Assembly: GCA_000181795.3 (NCBI GenBank)
Contig: CM012955.1
Span: forward strand, 11,438,304 to 11,502,303
DNA length: 64,000 nt
Direction of reading: 5' to 3'
From: Trichinella spiralis
Lineage: Eukaryota > Nematoda > Enoplea > Trichinellida > Trichinellidae
Of this stretch, positions 13,916 through 25,986 are shown one piece after another. Within the stretch, counting starts at the first letter, position 1, and each line of letters starts with the position of its first letter. A model generated the notes under the pieces. It was not told the DNA's origin. It made no database searches and saw only the letters and a program-made list of their open reading frames with translations. Made by a program: the position numbers and the translations under genes.

Positions 13916-13960
13916 CTTACTACTGTCAAAGTTCTTATTTTGATTAGGCAAATCAAACAT
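13916..13960 (-). CDS. Orphan first coding exon candidate
   Basis: An ATG is followed by 14 sense codons of ordinary composition (MFDLPNQNKNFDSSK) and a strong AAG/GTAAGA donor, phase 0. If it splices to the acceptor at about 10693 upstream of the RGK start, it would give a frame of some 46 codons whose TGA overlaps the RGK ATG (ATGA). It could instead splice to an internal acceptor near 10599 and extend RGK, or belong to another gene. I cannot choose between these. Confidence 0.25.
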
Positions 13961-16573
13961 TGTTGATTTAGCAGCATATAATTTGCCAGTTTTATTCATT
14001 TAACTTTATAGAATTCAATTTTATCATCACTTAAATACTGTAAAAAAGATAAATAAATAAATTTACATATATATAGAAATATGAAAATTTAAGCGAGAAT
14101 GATGCCAATAGCTAGTTGTATGACCAAATATTTACAATAAAGCTAAAACAAAACGACACTGTTACTAATACTGATAACAATCAGTACAAATGTAGTAATA
14201 TGAAAATCACAAATTCAACAATGTTTACTTCACTTTAAAATGCCATATTGCAAATCATGAAATATTAACTGAACCAATTTTTTAATTGTTTTTATATAAT
14301 TTTGCTTTTATAATAAATATTTATATATAATTTTTAGCTTAGGTGAAAATTGTTGAAGAGCATTTTGAATTATTTCAAATATTTTTATGAACAAATATTT
14401 TATTACAATTTGAAGAGAGCAGTAAAATTTGTGCATACCTTTGAATGAATTCACAATGTATTGGTAAATTGCCTGTTTTATAAAATGAATTGGTTTTCAA
14501 AGGGGGAGTGATAAGAAGAAGGTATCTTGACAAAGCAAGAGAAGCATATCTTGATGTAGAAATTCAATTCTACAGACAGACTGTTATTCAGCAGCATAAA
14601 ATATTTCTCTAAATGTTCTCCCTAAATTGAAGCTGCTGTTAAAAATTGCTTTTCTGATCAGAAATGACAATTGATTTTTCTATTTTAATGCTAGAAATTA
14701 TTGATCTTTCACTTTTAGAAAATTTTGAGAAATTTAATGGTGCAAATTTTTCAATTGCATTGGAATTGCACGATTTGTTTCCGTTTACAACAAGCTTTGT
14801 CAAATATTTTTGTCTCACATGCATCACTTAACGTATACATTTGCATCACCATCTATTGAATTACATTTATTACAATGATTAAAATACATATATATAGCGT
14901 ATTGATATTTGAGCACAATATGCACAAAAGAGTTTTTATATTAACATTTTATATCGCACTTTTATCAGCAATTATCAATACATCTCTCAAATAATCTTCT
15001 TAAATTATATATATATATGCTTCATTTATACGGTCGATTTGTATTTCTTATTTGATGAATAGTTTCTTTAAAAACCTTTTCTAATTCTTATTATTATTGT
15101 CATTATCTTAGAAAGAAAAGTCTTTGGAAAATATAACAGTATTTACCTTCCTAAGCAATAAAATACTATAAATTTAAGCAATAACTGCAACTGAATTTTT
15201 TCAAATTAGACTTCTGGAAAACTTCTTACTTATTGATCATTTTATTATTAATATGCTAGTAATATAAGAATAATTTGCATAATTATGCTTTATACGATAG
15301 TTTAAAAATTAAAAATTTACATTTCATGCTGTCAGGGTAACAACTATAATCGTATTGAACATTGCGGTGAAATTCTTTTGATTTTTAAACGTTGCCATTA
15401 ATTAAATTTTAAAAAGCAAGATTAACAGAATTTTAGCAAAATAGCAAATAAACTTATTCCACTGACGATTTTAGACTTGTCATTTGCAATTTACTTATCT
15501 ATTACAATAACGCAAAGCGATCAGCTTGGATTGAATATAATATAATATTATATTATATTATATTATAATTTACCAAAAAAAAGAAATAATATAATGATAA
15601 TAATGATGATGATGAGGATGATGAAAAGTACTACTTGATTGAGTGTTTAACAGAATGTAGGCATGTTACATGAAGAAAAAGAGATTTTACCTTGATGAAA
15701 TACTACTTCCAGATAACACACAATTACCTGATCTAATCTAATTGCAATTTGCGTAACTCACTTATCAGTTGTTTTCATCATTTTCAGTAATGAGAAGCTT
15801 TAAATGAGAAGATGACGAAATGAAATAAATGTTGACAAAATTAATTGATTCGTCTGCGTGAGCAGAGTGTTCTTCAATAAGTATTTTTCAAAAATGCGCT
15901 TTCCATTCATTTCTCAATCAATTTTCTGACATATTGTCATCAAACTCACCTTTCTGGACTCATTTGTTACTGCAACTCTGCTACTCTCTGAGGTGGCCGA
16001 AAATATAAATAGTATAATTTTTCTTTCATATTTCTTTTTATTTTTTTTATTCTCAATACAATTTCAGCAAAGACACACCCACGCCCTTCCAAAAGTGAAA
16101 TTTCTGAATTTAATCTTGTTATTAAGTCAGTCTGGCAAACGAAAGCTCAGTGTAGCGTATAATCGATTTTCAGATAATGCTTAACAACAAACATATAGCA
16201 AAACTAATGCGCATTTATAATACCCCATTATAAAATAATTAAAAGAAAAATTAAAAACAACAACAATTTTGCATATGTCATTCAAATTGATCATATTTCA
16301 TTATCTATTTTTTAATAACCAATAAATCTTAATAATAATTATATACATGACATGAATATTATAATCCGTTTATTTTTACATCTTTTCTAATTTCATACAT
16401 CAAATTAATGTTGCTTTAAACATTTTGAAAGTTCGAAATTATCTTCAAATACCTATTTTTACATACTGTTAAGAAAAGCTCAAAATAAAACAAACAACAT
16501 ATTGAGTAAAAATTGCTGAAAAATCAAAATACCCACTTACTATGCTTTTTAAGCACTTGGAAAGTACTTGACG

Positions 16574-16693
16574 ATGGAGTTTGACAATGTGACACGTTCT
16601 CTTCCATTGGAAACTGTGTTTCAAGATTTTACAAAATGGCTAGTAAATAATAATGTACCGCAACGAACAGAGCATAGAAATTGGTCCTTTGCT
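16574..16693 (+). CDS. Orphan exon candidate
   Basis: An ATG opens about 43 codons with balanced, non-AT-driven amino-acid use (MEFDNVTRSLPLE... FTKWLVNNN... HRNWSFADKK) and a possible donor AAG/GTATGG near 16705. No partner exon or family was recognised. It may be a chance frame, an isolated exon or a relic. Confidence 0.2.
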
Positions 16694-18839
16694 GATAAGA
16701 AAGGTATGGATGCGCTGTATTTGCTCTTTATATCAAATTTATGTCAATGGAACATATAAAGAAGAAGCTTTGTTGAGCAAAGAGTTGCGCTTAATTAATT
16801 TCATCAATCTTTTTTCTAATTTGTTGTCTTGTTACGTCTCAGAGTCCTTGATTAGCGCAGTTCAGTATTTTTAGACCGCCAACAATTGCTTACTTCCACT
16901 GCTTCAATTGTATCAGTTTTGCTAGTAAACTTGAAAAATACATTTGTCATACATTTGCTTTTTCCTCCTTCAATTTATTTTTCTTTTCATTTTATTTTGG
17001 AAAACATCATATACGAAAATTATAACTATTATTATGCCATGCAAAAAAAAGAAAACAGCAGCAATTCGATATCATATTTAAATTTTATTCTACTACACTT
17101 GAATATTATTTTGCATAAAAATAACTTCGACAAGATGATTAAATGATGCAACTTTAAATTAGTTAGATTAATTGCACTTATTGGCGATATGCCATGAAAA
17201 AATGTGAACAATTACTCACCTGATGGCAAAGTATTATTAATCGTTGAATAAAATTCACTGATCTTTGGGTGGAAATTCCAAGATTAATTGGTAAATTCCA
17301 AAATTAAAAAGAAGTTGTTGCTGTTGGTGTTGTTTGATAATAATAACGTTACATTTAATTGCTTCTATAAATAAATAGCGTTAAGTTGGGAAATTTTTTA
17401 AATTATCTGCTTGAAATCCAACAACTATACAGTTAACCTGATTTATGATGCACTTATTAATGCGCATATCAATATATATTTATATAAAATATGCTCACGC
17501 TGTGCTAATGTTGATTATTGGAGTTACAGTTGTTAAAAGGAAGTATCAAGTTGTGTCAGGCCTTCTTGATCGTTCACCGCTCAAACTTGGTTGGCCGAAC
17601 TGAAATCGAATGATTAGCCTATTCACAGGAATCGCTGAAATATTGATTCATTTTGCTAGTTTACATTTCCATTTCCAAATCAATTCTTGGCAACGCATTC
17701 TAAACAATATGTTATATTGCGGATTCAACAGCTGCCATATATAAAATGTAATAAACAAGTGCGTTCTCATACTTACTAATCATAATAATGCAACAGCATT
17801 TGGCTTCATGTTCATCATAGACACACACATAGACATACATACATACATACATACATGATTACTTTAAAAAATTCACAGTGGATACTGTGAATAAATAAAT
17901 ATATTACTTTATGTTAGTAATATATTACAATTTTCAAACTTCATAAAAGAAATTATAATGGCAAAATTATTATGGCTTCAGTGATTTTCAGTTTTCAGTT
18001 ATTAGCTAACAAAAATATTAATGTTTTTGTTATTAAATTACATTTGCAAACATTTTTAATTTTCCATGGATAATGTTGAAAGACGGATGTCTTTATTGGA
18101 AAATTTTAAATAAAATTACAGCTTTTGCTAAAATCTATAACGCATCAGCTGCTAAATGGATTTTATCCGTTATTATGAACTCAGTTTATTATCAGATTGC
18201 ATAAAATGTCACAGGCATTCATTATAACTACTCTAAATCATATATATGATTTAAGTCAAATTCATTGAAGCATTTGTGTAAAATTATTTGTATTTACTAA
18301 TTGCAAAATTATTTTCATTTAAATTTTTTTCTGCAACTACCTGACTCGTTTAACTTTATGCATTACTTATAAACATCGATTACTAAAACCAAAAAGATAT
18401 AATAGAATAAAAATAATATATTCATTTATTATTTTTAATATGACATAAAGTTACATATATACTGCACATGTAAACGTGAAATACCATGAAAAGATGCATC
18501 ATGATCTTGAAAAGTTCGTGCACTGAAAGCGCAGTTCACTCTATTCCATAAATGACCATTCTTTGCTATTTAATATTGATAAAGCAACTATTGAATTTTA
18601 TACTTCATGATAAATATTTGCTAAAATCAAGAGAATTTGCATAATACCTTACAGTAACAATTCTGCTAATATTATTCTATAAAAATTTTAATTAACCTAC
18701 ACAATCTTGTATTAAACTTCATTATTCATGTTCTTTAATTTTCTAACAAAAGGATGAAATATCGCAATTACTTTAGGAAGCTAAATTATAATTAAAGGTT
18801 ATACAATTTAAAAATATGTAAATGAAAAGTCGAATTCAG

Positions 18840-19390
18840 ATATATGCATGGTGCATCAAGATGTGATGGTCCCTACTCCTTCCATGCCTGCTCCACTGGT
18901 ACACGGTTAACTTAAACTTTTTATGTGGACCAAATAAAGCATTGCAAATTTCTTCGGCGTGCTTCTGTATCCAACACAATTGAGGGTTCTTCTGCGCCAT
19001 TGCGCATCCTTATTGGAATCCTGGCTATTGGATATGGACTTGGTTATTCCTTGACTTTTGAGTTTAAATGAAAGTTCCAAGGTCGAGAACGTATTAAGAC
19101 CACGCCAGAGTCATCGTACAGTTGTGTGCACAGGCACTGGCCGATTGCTTTGTCGAGTCGATCAGTTAACCAGTGGTGTCATATTCAATGGAAACCTTCC
19201 CCAAAGTGATGAGCCAGTATCACGCTGCGTATTCATATGCAAAATTATATTGTGACGCCGCATAATTATGTGCAAATGATATTCAGATTGGCCCATTGCG
19301 TCACTAAAGGAACTGATTTCTTTCCAGGTTGCGTAATGAGCTTGAATGGCCGTTAACCGTTGTCAGGCTGCAGCCGTTACACTATGAATT
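18840..19390. other. GC-richer island of unknown role
   Basis: This block is distinctly richer in G+C than its surroundings. No ATG-started frame survives: the longest plus-strand frame (from about 19058) begins at TTG. It lies upstream of the RGK gene and downstream of troponin C. It could be a promoter or leader exon, or a worn mobile element. Confidence 0.3.
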
Positions 19391-20216
19391 ATATACATAA
19401 TAACGAACAGAAGATGCTGTGACTGAATTACAATGATACATTTCATTTGTTAACAACTGATAATTAATAATTAAAATCTAATTCCATTCAAAAAAAAGGA
19501 AAGAACTTCATTCGAACCGAAGATGACCAAACGGAAAACATACTTCATGTTGTAAGCTACAGTAAAATCAAATTCAAGCAACAACTTCATAGTGTTTTCA
19601 ACACATATTTTTCCTGAAGATTATTCTTAAAATATGCAATAAAATATTCAAAATTTAATAATATAATTTTTAATCTGAATAGACTTGAATGTTATTTTGC
19701 TGAATTTACATAAACAAAATAGCATTTTTTGTCGGGGCTTCCAAGCTTCATATTTTTACTTCTTATATATTTTAAATAATTTCTCAAAAATATTCTTTTT
19801 TTAAATAATCGCTTTGAAAAAAACTTAATCATTGAGCATCAAACAATTATCATGGCACCATTTGGGACTATTTTTCCTATTGCACCCTGAAATTACAAAA
19901 CGGAATTAAGACTTTTATTAGAATAAGCTTCGTTTCATGTTAACTGATCATTGTGTCATCAACATCTGCTTATTACTGCCTCATAGCTATTAAACCTGCT
20001 ATCCCATCTTGTGGCCATGACCAAATGATTAAGGAAAACAGATGTTTGTTTGTTAGCAATTGTATAAATAGTTAACAATTCACGAACGCACAATGTGAGC
20101 ATACTATATAATTTCACTATAACACAGACACCGAATATGATGTATACAATGTGTGTTATAACAAAGCAATAATTACACTAGTAGACTACGTCTAATAAAA
20201 ATAGAAAGCACGCTTT

Positions 20217-20222
20217 TTTATT
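20217..20222 (-). terminator. Poly(A) signal of the troponin C gene
   Basis: AATAAA on the minus strand, 109 nt beyond the TAG stop at 20331. Confidence 0.5.
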
Positions 20223-20330
20223 TAGCGGAAGATTGCTGTGCCTTTTTTTGATTATTTATGCAAAGAAGATTATGAAGTCATTTAATCATTGAATAATCTG
20301 CTTCAGTGTGGTAGCCTGGATCGTCACTTT

Positions 20331-22466
20331 CTAGTCTCCGCCAGACATCATTTCCATGAATTCTAAAAAAAATAAAAGTAATGAGTAGCTAAAAGTTACG
20401 ATGAACTGTAGGAACTTTTCCGCATGACATTTATTGAAAACTTTCAACATCACAGTAGTTGTTATTTTAATTGTGACACATTAAATCTGTTGGCAAACAA
20501 TTAACTTGCACTCTTAATAAACGCTGCATTAAAAATGCACTACTCTGAAATAAAATCTTCAACTACATTATCAAATAAAACGTATCACAATTATTTTACA
20601 ATAAACGAAAATACGGTTAAACAAGAAAAGATAATTTTTACATAATCATATTAAGTATCATTGGCAAATGTTTGGAATTTAAATTACTAATTTTTATCTA
20701 CTGCAAAAGATAATAATAATACTATCCGTTGAATGCATTATACAACAATTGCTTTTTATTATTATTGTTTTAATGATTAGAAAAAGCTCATTCATTTTAC
20801 TTCACTTCGGTTTGAATCACAATTTTAAAAGGAAGTTAACAACTTAAAATTTGATATTGTCATCAAATTTCCAAAAAATTATTTTGCAACTAAAACTAAA
20901 TTGAATGAATTTCAATTAAATTCTATTTTATAGCATTACAAATTAGCAACTCTAGCGGTATAATGATATGTATGGTACTTTTCAATTTTTTCAATGCTGC
21001 TTTGATAGGTTTCAAAAATTATTAAACAAATTTTTCACTATATTAACGAATCAAATTTACCAACGTTTAATTTTGTTGCTATCTTTTAAATTTTGTCACT
21101 TGAAAATGAATTCACATATTAGAAGTAACTTTAGAGCTAGTAAATGAAGACTGTTAATCAACCAAATTGAAGAGTAATACAAAGACAAAATTCATAAAAA
21201 CTCAATGAAAACATGGCTAAAAAAGCAGATGAAATTATTTTAAAAAGAATAACAAGATAAATAAATGCTTTATCACTGTAAAATAAAACAACAGGATTTA
21301 AATGAAATTGGTAAATAATTTAGGTGCCATTTTGCTTCATTTTCAATAGCATCAGCTGATGCATCACATATATATATATATATACATTTAGAGTTTCATG
21401 TGACGTAAACGTTTCAGAAGAAGCAAGCAAACCACAGCTTAATTCTAGAACATACGGTTGAATTTATAAAAATATTCCCAAAATAATCCCAAATAGAAAT
21501 ACTGCTCTGAATGCTTGCTCACGCAATTCATTTCGATATTTTTAACAAACTACATCTGTTGCAGCACTAAAAGTTATTAACTTTGCATCACATTTCTGCA
21601 GTAGAAAAATAGAATGATAAGCATATTTTTTAAATATTCCAAGTTGAATAAAATTTAATTTTGTCATTATTTCTCTCACCGTCAAAGTCAACAGTTCCGG
21701 AACCGTCTGTATCAATTTCAGCTATCATTTCATCCAATTCGTCTTCTGTGATATTTTCATCAAGAGCACGCAAAATATCTCTCAAGTCAGAAACGTTGAT
21801 ATATCCATTTCCCTAAAAAAAGTGCGCAAAATTATTTTATCAAACTTACAGTACTGCTTCACAATAGCGAGCGTCAAATACCTCCTTGTCGTAAAGCCTG
21901 AACGCTTCTCGCAATTCTTCTTCCATATTAGCAGAATCATCTTCTTGCATGACAAAACGAGCTACCAAAGCTGCAAATTCTTCAAATTCAATCTCACCAC
22001 TTCCTGAAACGTTTCCATTAAGATGCAATGCAACCACAGGCTAAGAGGAATTATAGGCTAACCATCGGTATCGAACTCTTTGATCAACTGCTTCAAATCA
22101 CGATCTTCAAATGCTTGCCCCATTGTACGCAATATTTGGCCCACTTGACTAGTGTGGATGTATCCTTTTTTTTCTTTGTCAAACATGTTAAAATATTTAC
22201 GAAATTCTAAAATGAAAAAGAAAACAACTATGCAGAATTGATAATAACAAGAAGAAGAAGAAGAAATTGAAATTACGTTCGATTTGTTCATTGCTCAATT
22301 GAGATAACGCTTCTTCAACAGCTTCGCTAGTCTGAAAAGAGGAAACGTAGCATTTTGATTTTAATAGCAAATTTAATTGGGTATAAATACTGTTTTCAAA
22401 AATGACCAATGTCTTCAAAAATGATCAAATTTAACTTGCCTTTTCTGAACGAGCAGCACGTTGCAT
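20331..22466 (-). CDS. Troponin C (EF-hand), with apparent frameshift
   Basis: Six coding exons: 22440-22466, 22277-22331, 22063-22206, 21882-22003, 21680-21814 and 20331-20362, about 170 residues. Troponin C is the Ca2+ switch of the thin filament in striated muscle. Four EF hands are visible. Site I ([12 protein letters not shown]) lacks the final acidic ligand and site III ends in Asp; site II ([12 protein letters not shown]) and site IV ([12 protein letters not shown]) are canonical, a pattern known for invertebrate troponin C. The last exon encodes the typical [10 protein letters not shown] end. Exon 1 uses a GC donor (GAAAAG/gcaagt). Exon 5 is 135 nt, but its neighbours demand 133: two extra bases in an AG run (near 21775-21784) break the frame between Asp-Leu-Arg and the helix before site IV, and would end translation early. 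This is an assembly error, an allele or a dying gene. Calmodulin is excluded by site decay and the C-terminus. Confidence 0.85.
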
Positions 22467-22508
22467 TATAGATATAATCAATCAATCTTGCAGAAGAAAC
22501 TACTCAAA
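22467..22508 (-). other. Troponin C 5' leader, second part
   Basis: A good acceptor (TTCTTCTCAG) sits at 22509-22511 on the minus strand, and the sequence from 22508 to the start codon has in-frame stops, so this is leader. An upstream leader exon probably ends at 22833, where ATG is directly followed by GTAAGT; splicing there would create a three-codon upstream frame ending in TAG. Confidence 0.45.
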
Positions 22509-22881
22509 CTGAGAAGAAATAGATTTTTGTTTTTAGAAAATAGAATACACTGAATTTATTTGTCGGAAAATGATTTAATGTCAGTTGCTGAAAAGTTAGT
22601 GAACAAATGTAACAAAGTTGAGTGGAAATGCTTTTGCTTTAGCTTTTCTTATATGTGTAATATGCAAAACGGAAGTTATGCTTATAATGGCATTTGTGCA
22701 GATTAAGAGGGTTAGAAGATGTCAAAAAAATCCTATGCGGACGCATGTGAAAAAACTCCAAATATGCAAAGTTGAGTTGCTATATTTTGAAAGTGTTATG
22801 ATTTGGAATGAATAAAATATTTTATAACTTACCATGATTTTTTGGTTAAAATTTTGAAAAGAAAGAGAGAATTTGAAGGGT

Positions 22882-23332
22882 TCAGTAGTTGTCAGTGGAA
22901 AGAATGAATATGAATGGAGCGCGTTGGTGAAAAATGCACAACGACTAAGCAAAGACCAGTTCGTTAGTTAGTTAGCAGTTGATGATGTTGCACAAAGCAG
23001 CAACAAATTTCAAAGACTACTCTTGGCGACAGCAGCAGCAGCAGCACCAGCAGCAGCATTAGCAGTAGCACCAGTCCCCGTAGTAGTAATAGTACTAGTA
23101 GTAATAGCTTCAGCAACCCACCAATAGCAAATTACCCTCCCCTGTTATTTTTAACTAAACTTGTTTTCACCTACGTTATGCATCCAGCTACACCTAACGT
23201 TCATCCGCTGTTCATGTTGACTTTCTGTTTACACCACTACTACTGGCCCATCATCCTCAATTGGCACACAACGTCCTTGTTCCTCCCATCATCCGTGATA
23301 CTCAACCCTGCGCACCCACTTGCCACTCTGGG
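22882..23332. repeat. Left copy of a duplication abutting the gap
   Basis: This stretch matches the sequence right of the N run (23343 to about 23795), starting at TCAGTAGTTGTCAGTGGA. It carries many single-base insertions in homopolymers and, further on, many substitutions that increase toward the gap. That gradient fits a poor-quality contig end better than a real ancient duplication. Confidence 0.8.
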
Positions 23333-23342
23333 NNNNNNNNNN
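23333..23342. other. Assembly gap (10 N)
   Basis: Ten N characters separate two contig ends that carry the same sequence. The true distance may be zero or negative, that is, the contigs overlap. Confidence 0.98.
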
Positions 23343-23479
23343 TCAGTAGTTGTCAGTGGAAGAATGAATATGAATGGAGCGCGTGTGATATGCACAACGA
23401 CTAAGCAAGACCAGTTCGTTAGTTAGTAGCAGTGATGATGTGCACAAAGCAGCAACAAATTCAAAGACTACTCTTGGCG

Positions 23480-23513
<34 letters not shown>

Positions 23514-23514
23514 C

Positions 23515-23545
<31 letters not shown>

Positions 23546-23795
23546 ATAGTAGTAGTAGCAGCAGCAACAGCAGCAATAGCAATATTAGTAGTAAGCTGTT
23601 AGCTATTAGCTAAAGTTGTTTTCGCCTACGTTATGCATCAAAGCTACAGCTAACGTTCAACAGCTGTTCTTGTTGACTTTTTGTTTAGAACGAAAACGAA
23701 TGGCCAGAGCAGCAGTCAGTTGGCAAGAAAACGTCGCTTGTTCCTCGCATATTCCGTGAGTACTCTGCAATGCGGAACTATTGCAATTCTGGTTA
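23343..23795. repeat. Right copy of the duplication abutting the gap
   Basis: Cleaner copy of 22882-23332. It includes a CAG run of about ten units passing into a long TAG run (23481-23581). It lies upstream of troponin C on the minus strand, so the real promoter and leader of that gene are probably represented twice. Confidence 0.8.
23481..23581. repeat. (CAG)n-(TAG)n trinucleotide repeat
   Basis: About ten CAG units followed by roughly fifteen TAG units and an interrupted CAG tail. Read on the minus strand it gives a spurious polyleucine frame. It is probably upstream of, or within, the troponin C leader. Confidence 0.9.
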
Positions 23796-24319
23796 CGTTT
23801 GTCCCCCAACTGCTGTTTTTCATTTTATTTATGCTTGATCAAGAAAATACTTCGCCTCATCACTACCATGACCAGAGTGTCGAAGAAAAACTACCATGCA
23901 TCCAATTCCACTTTGCCTTCAAACTAACAACTCAATGCTTTTTCTCTTTAGCGCAACTAAAATCTGGATTCTTCTCTGCCGTACCTGTTAGCTAGCTTAT
24001 GCGTTGTGTAACTAGCATACGGCAAACATTGAATTATTGACAAAAGTTTTCTTTTTCTTTTCAATAAATTTATCTTCATACACAAAACTAAAATTGTAGA
24101 AAATTTATGTACATCTTGTTAATTCTAGATGATTATTCAAAACAACTTTCACAATTTTGTACAGTTATTTTGCGTGTAATTTAAATTCTTTGTTTTGTAT
24201 ATGGAATTTTGTTTTAAGCATGATAAAGCGTTTAAATCGTCTATTTTAAACAGCTGCAAGGAAATTTATTCATCTTCATTCCTACTTTACTCAAGAACCG
24301 AAGAAAAATACTCACCTAA

Positions 24320-24327
24320 TGACGTCA
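24320..24327. promoter_or_regulatory. CRE palindrome TGACGTCA
   Basis: Perfect cyclic-AMP-response/ATF-type palindrome, about 1.5 kb upstream of the troponin C start and flanked on the minus strand by a plausible acceptor and a GTGAGT donor. Its function is not shown. Confidence 0.3.
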
Positions 24328-25776
24328 CTGCTTGCTTCTGCAGGCGAAAATTGAAAGCAATCAAATCGCAATCTTGTCGTCCAACTGAAATTTTAAACAA
24401 AACTAATGCATCACCATCATTATAAATGGTATAATTTTAATGGAACAAAAAATTAAAACCTTTTTTGTGTTAAAATTTTTTTTACTTCACTTTTGCGCCA
24501 AAAAATAAGCACTCTAGTTGTTATCATTAATTTTTCATGATGATTAATTCCACTCGTACGACCTTCGGACATCTCTAATTAACGCTTCTTGGGTACGTAG
24601 TAGATTAGAAATTTTCCTCCTGAGATTGAAGCAACAGGATTGGCAAACAAACTCTGTTGCATCTGTTCAGAAAATTCTTCCTCGCTCTCTTGTTAATACG
24701 CAACTCACTGCGTCCCGACAACACAACCCACAATGAGTATCGTTGTTCACGCAGTGCAAAATTACCATATGCAAATTTCACTTCCAACGGACGCAAACTC
24801 CAACAACCATTTGCAGCATGAATATTTGAAAATTCATGTGATAAATCAAAAATAAAAATAAGAAAAAGTCATAATTGAAGTGAAAATTATATGCAAATAA
24901 AATAAATATTTATTTGAATTGCTTTTCAAATTAATTAAAAGAAAACATCAACATTCAAAACTTCCATTTGCAACAGTGATGAGTAAGTTCAGTATTTGCA
25001 TGGCAAACGAGTCGCCAAAAGGAAAATAATATATGATGTGATGAATTATTTGTCATTTTTAGTTTCCATAATAAATAGTAGAAATAAGTTGAAATGAAAA
25101 GTACTTTGAAATAAAACATAAGCTAATTTTAATATAATTAGTGTTTTTTTAACAATGAAAGCATATTACTAAGAAATGTATGCTTCAAGTGAATTAAAGA
25201 AAAAAATTTTAGTTACAAATATATTTAAAAAAGATAAAAATAAACATATTTCAATAAATATTTCCACAAACAAAGCCTCTATTTTATCTGATGACAAATT
25301 TTTTTTCTTATAAAATGAAAACTGCTATTATAATGATACATAGATGTATTTACTTATTTAATTTCAAATGAAATTGTCAACATTAAAATTTTTCTGTTAA
25401 ATAGGAACCATTTTTTGCTTGTAAAATATATTTTTGAAACAAATTGTTCTAATTTATTCTTCTTTTATAAAATGATTGAGGAAGAGGAAGCAGCAGCAGC
25501 AGTAGATGGCAGTTGAATTACAACTGCTGATAAACGGCTACTTCTTGCTTTGCGAAACATCAACTACTACCGTATACTTGATAAAAGAGTCTTTGTTTTC
25601 AAACAATTGTGTTGTAAGTAGTTATTAGCGGTGGATGGTATAATTGGAGTTTGACTTTTGCTTAACACTTTTCTTCCGTTTGCATTAGGCAAACGTAGTT
25701 GAAAATCGTTGCCTGAGACAGACGCGCACTTTAAGCAGCCGACGCTAGCGGTGCGGCTTCCTCTTTGGCGGCCGCT

Positions 25777-25986
25777 TCACCTAGATTTGATCGACCAGTA
25801 CACCAGGCAACGCTCGTCCATGCGAAAGGAGCAACATAATGACGGGTAATCATTTCCGCGCCGACGAACCTTGCCGCTGCTTGCAGGTGCTGCTCTTTGA
25901 AAGTGGCATACGTGACTCAGCAATAAGATAGCTTTGCCATCGACGGCAGTGAGGTGCCAACGAGCAATTAGGATGATCACCAACAT
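25777..25986 (-). CDS. Candidate small secreted protein in a GC-rich island
   Basis: An ATG frame of 69 residues starts with a short hydrophobic stretch (MLVIILIARWHLTAVDG) that could be a signal peptide. It has an Arg-Arg-Arg site and four Cys residues, including a Cys-Cys pair, in the rest. A second frame on the same strand is also open across the 3' half and is Ala-rich, so base composition alone may explain both. There is no nearby AATAAA and no family is recognised. The island may instead be a promoter or leader exon. Confidence 0.2.
   Translation of the reverse strand: MLVIILIARWHLTAVDGKAILLLSHVCHFQRAAPASSGKVRRRGNDYPSLCCSFRMDERCLVYWSIKSR

Larger units (their letters stand above)
10694..20216. 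other. Long AT-rich region with few orphan exons
   Basis: About 9.5 kb without an established gene. It contains TA-rich runs, a TATAA-type repeat (about 15535-15567), an ACAT microsatellite (17834-17856), two short perfect inverted repeats (near 17873-17892 and 18235-18252), two exon candidates and one GC-richer island listed separately. Most open frames here are short and AT-driven. Confidence 0.45.

Noticed and set aside
17873-18252. Two short perfect inverted repeats (TTCACAGT/ACTGTGAA and an 18-bp AT-rich palindrome)
   Set aside because: Length is within chance for DNA of this composition and no gene context supports a function.
19058-19255. 65-codon plus-strand frame in the GC-richer island
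   Set aside because: Begins at TTG with no ATG and resembles no family; kept only as an unexplained island.
19495-19570. T-loop-like GGTTCGAAT motif on the minus strand, considered as a tRNA
   Set aside because: No matching acceptor stem, D-arm or anticodon arm could be drawn around it.
23343-23582. Polyleucine open frame on the minus strand
   Set aside because: Pure translation of the CAG/TAG microsatellite.
25777-25870. Resemblance of a short Cys/Met-Asp segment to endothelin or to an insulin A chain
   Set aside because: Cys spacing fits neither (one Cys short of endothelin, wrong spacing for insulin) and the frame itself is uncertain.
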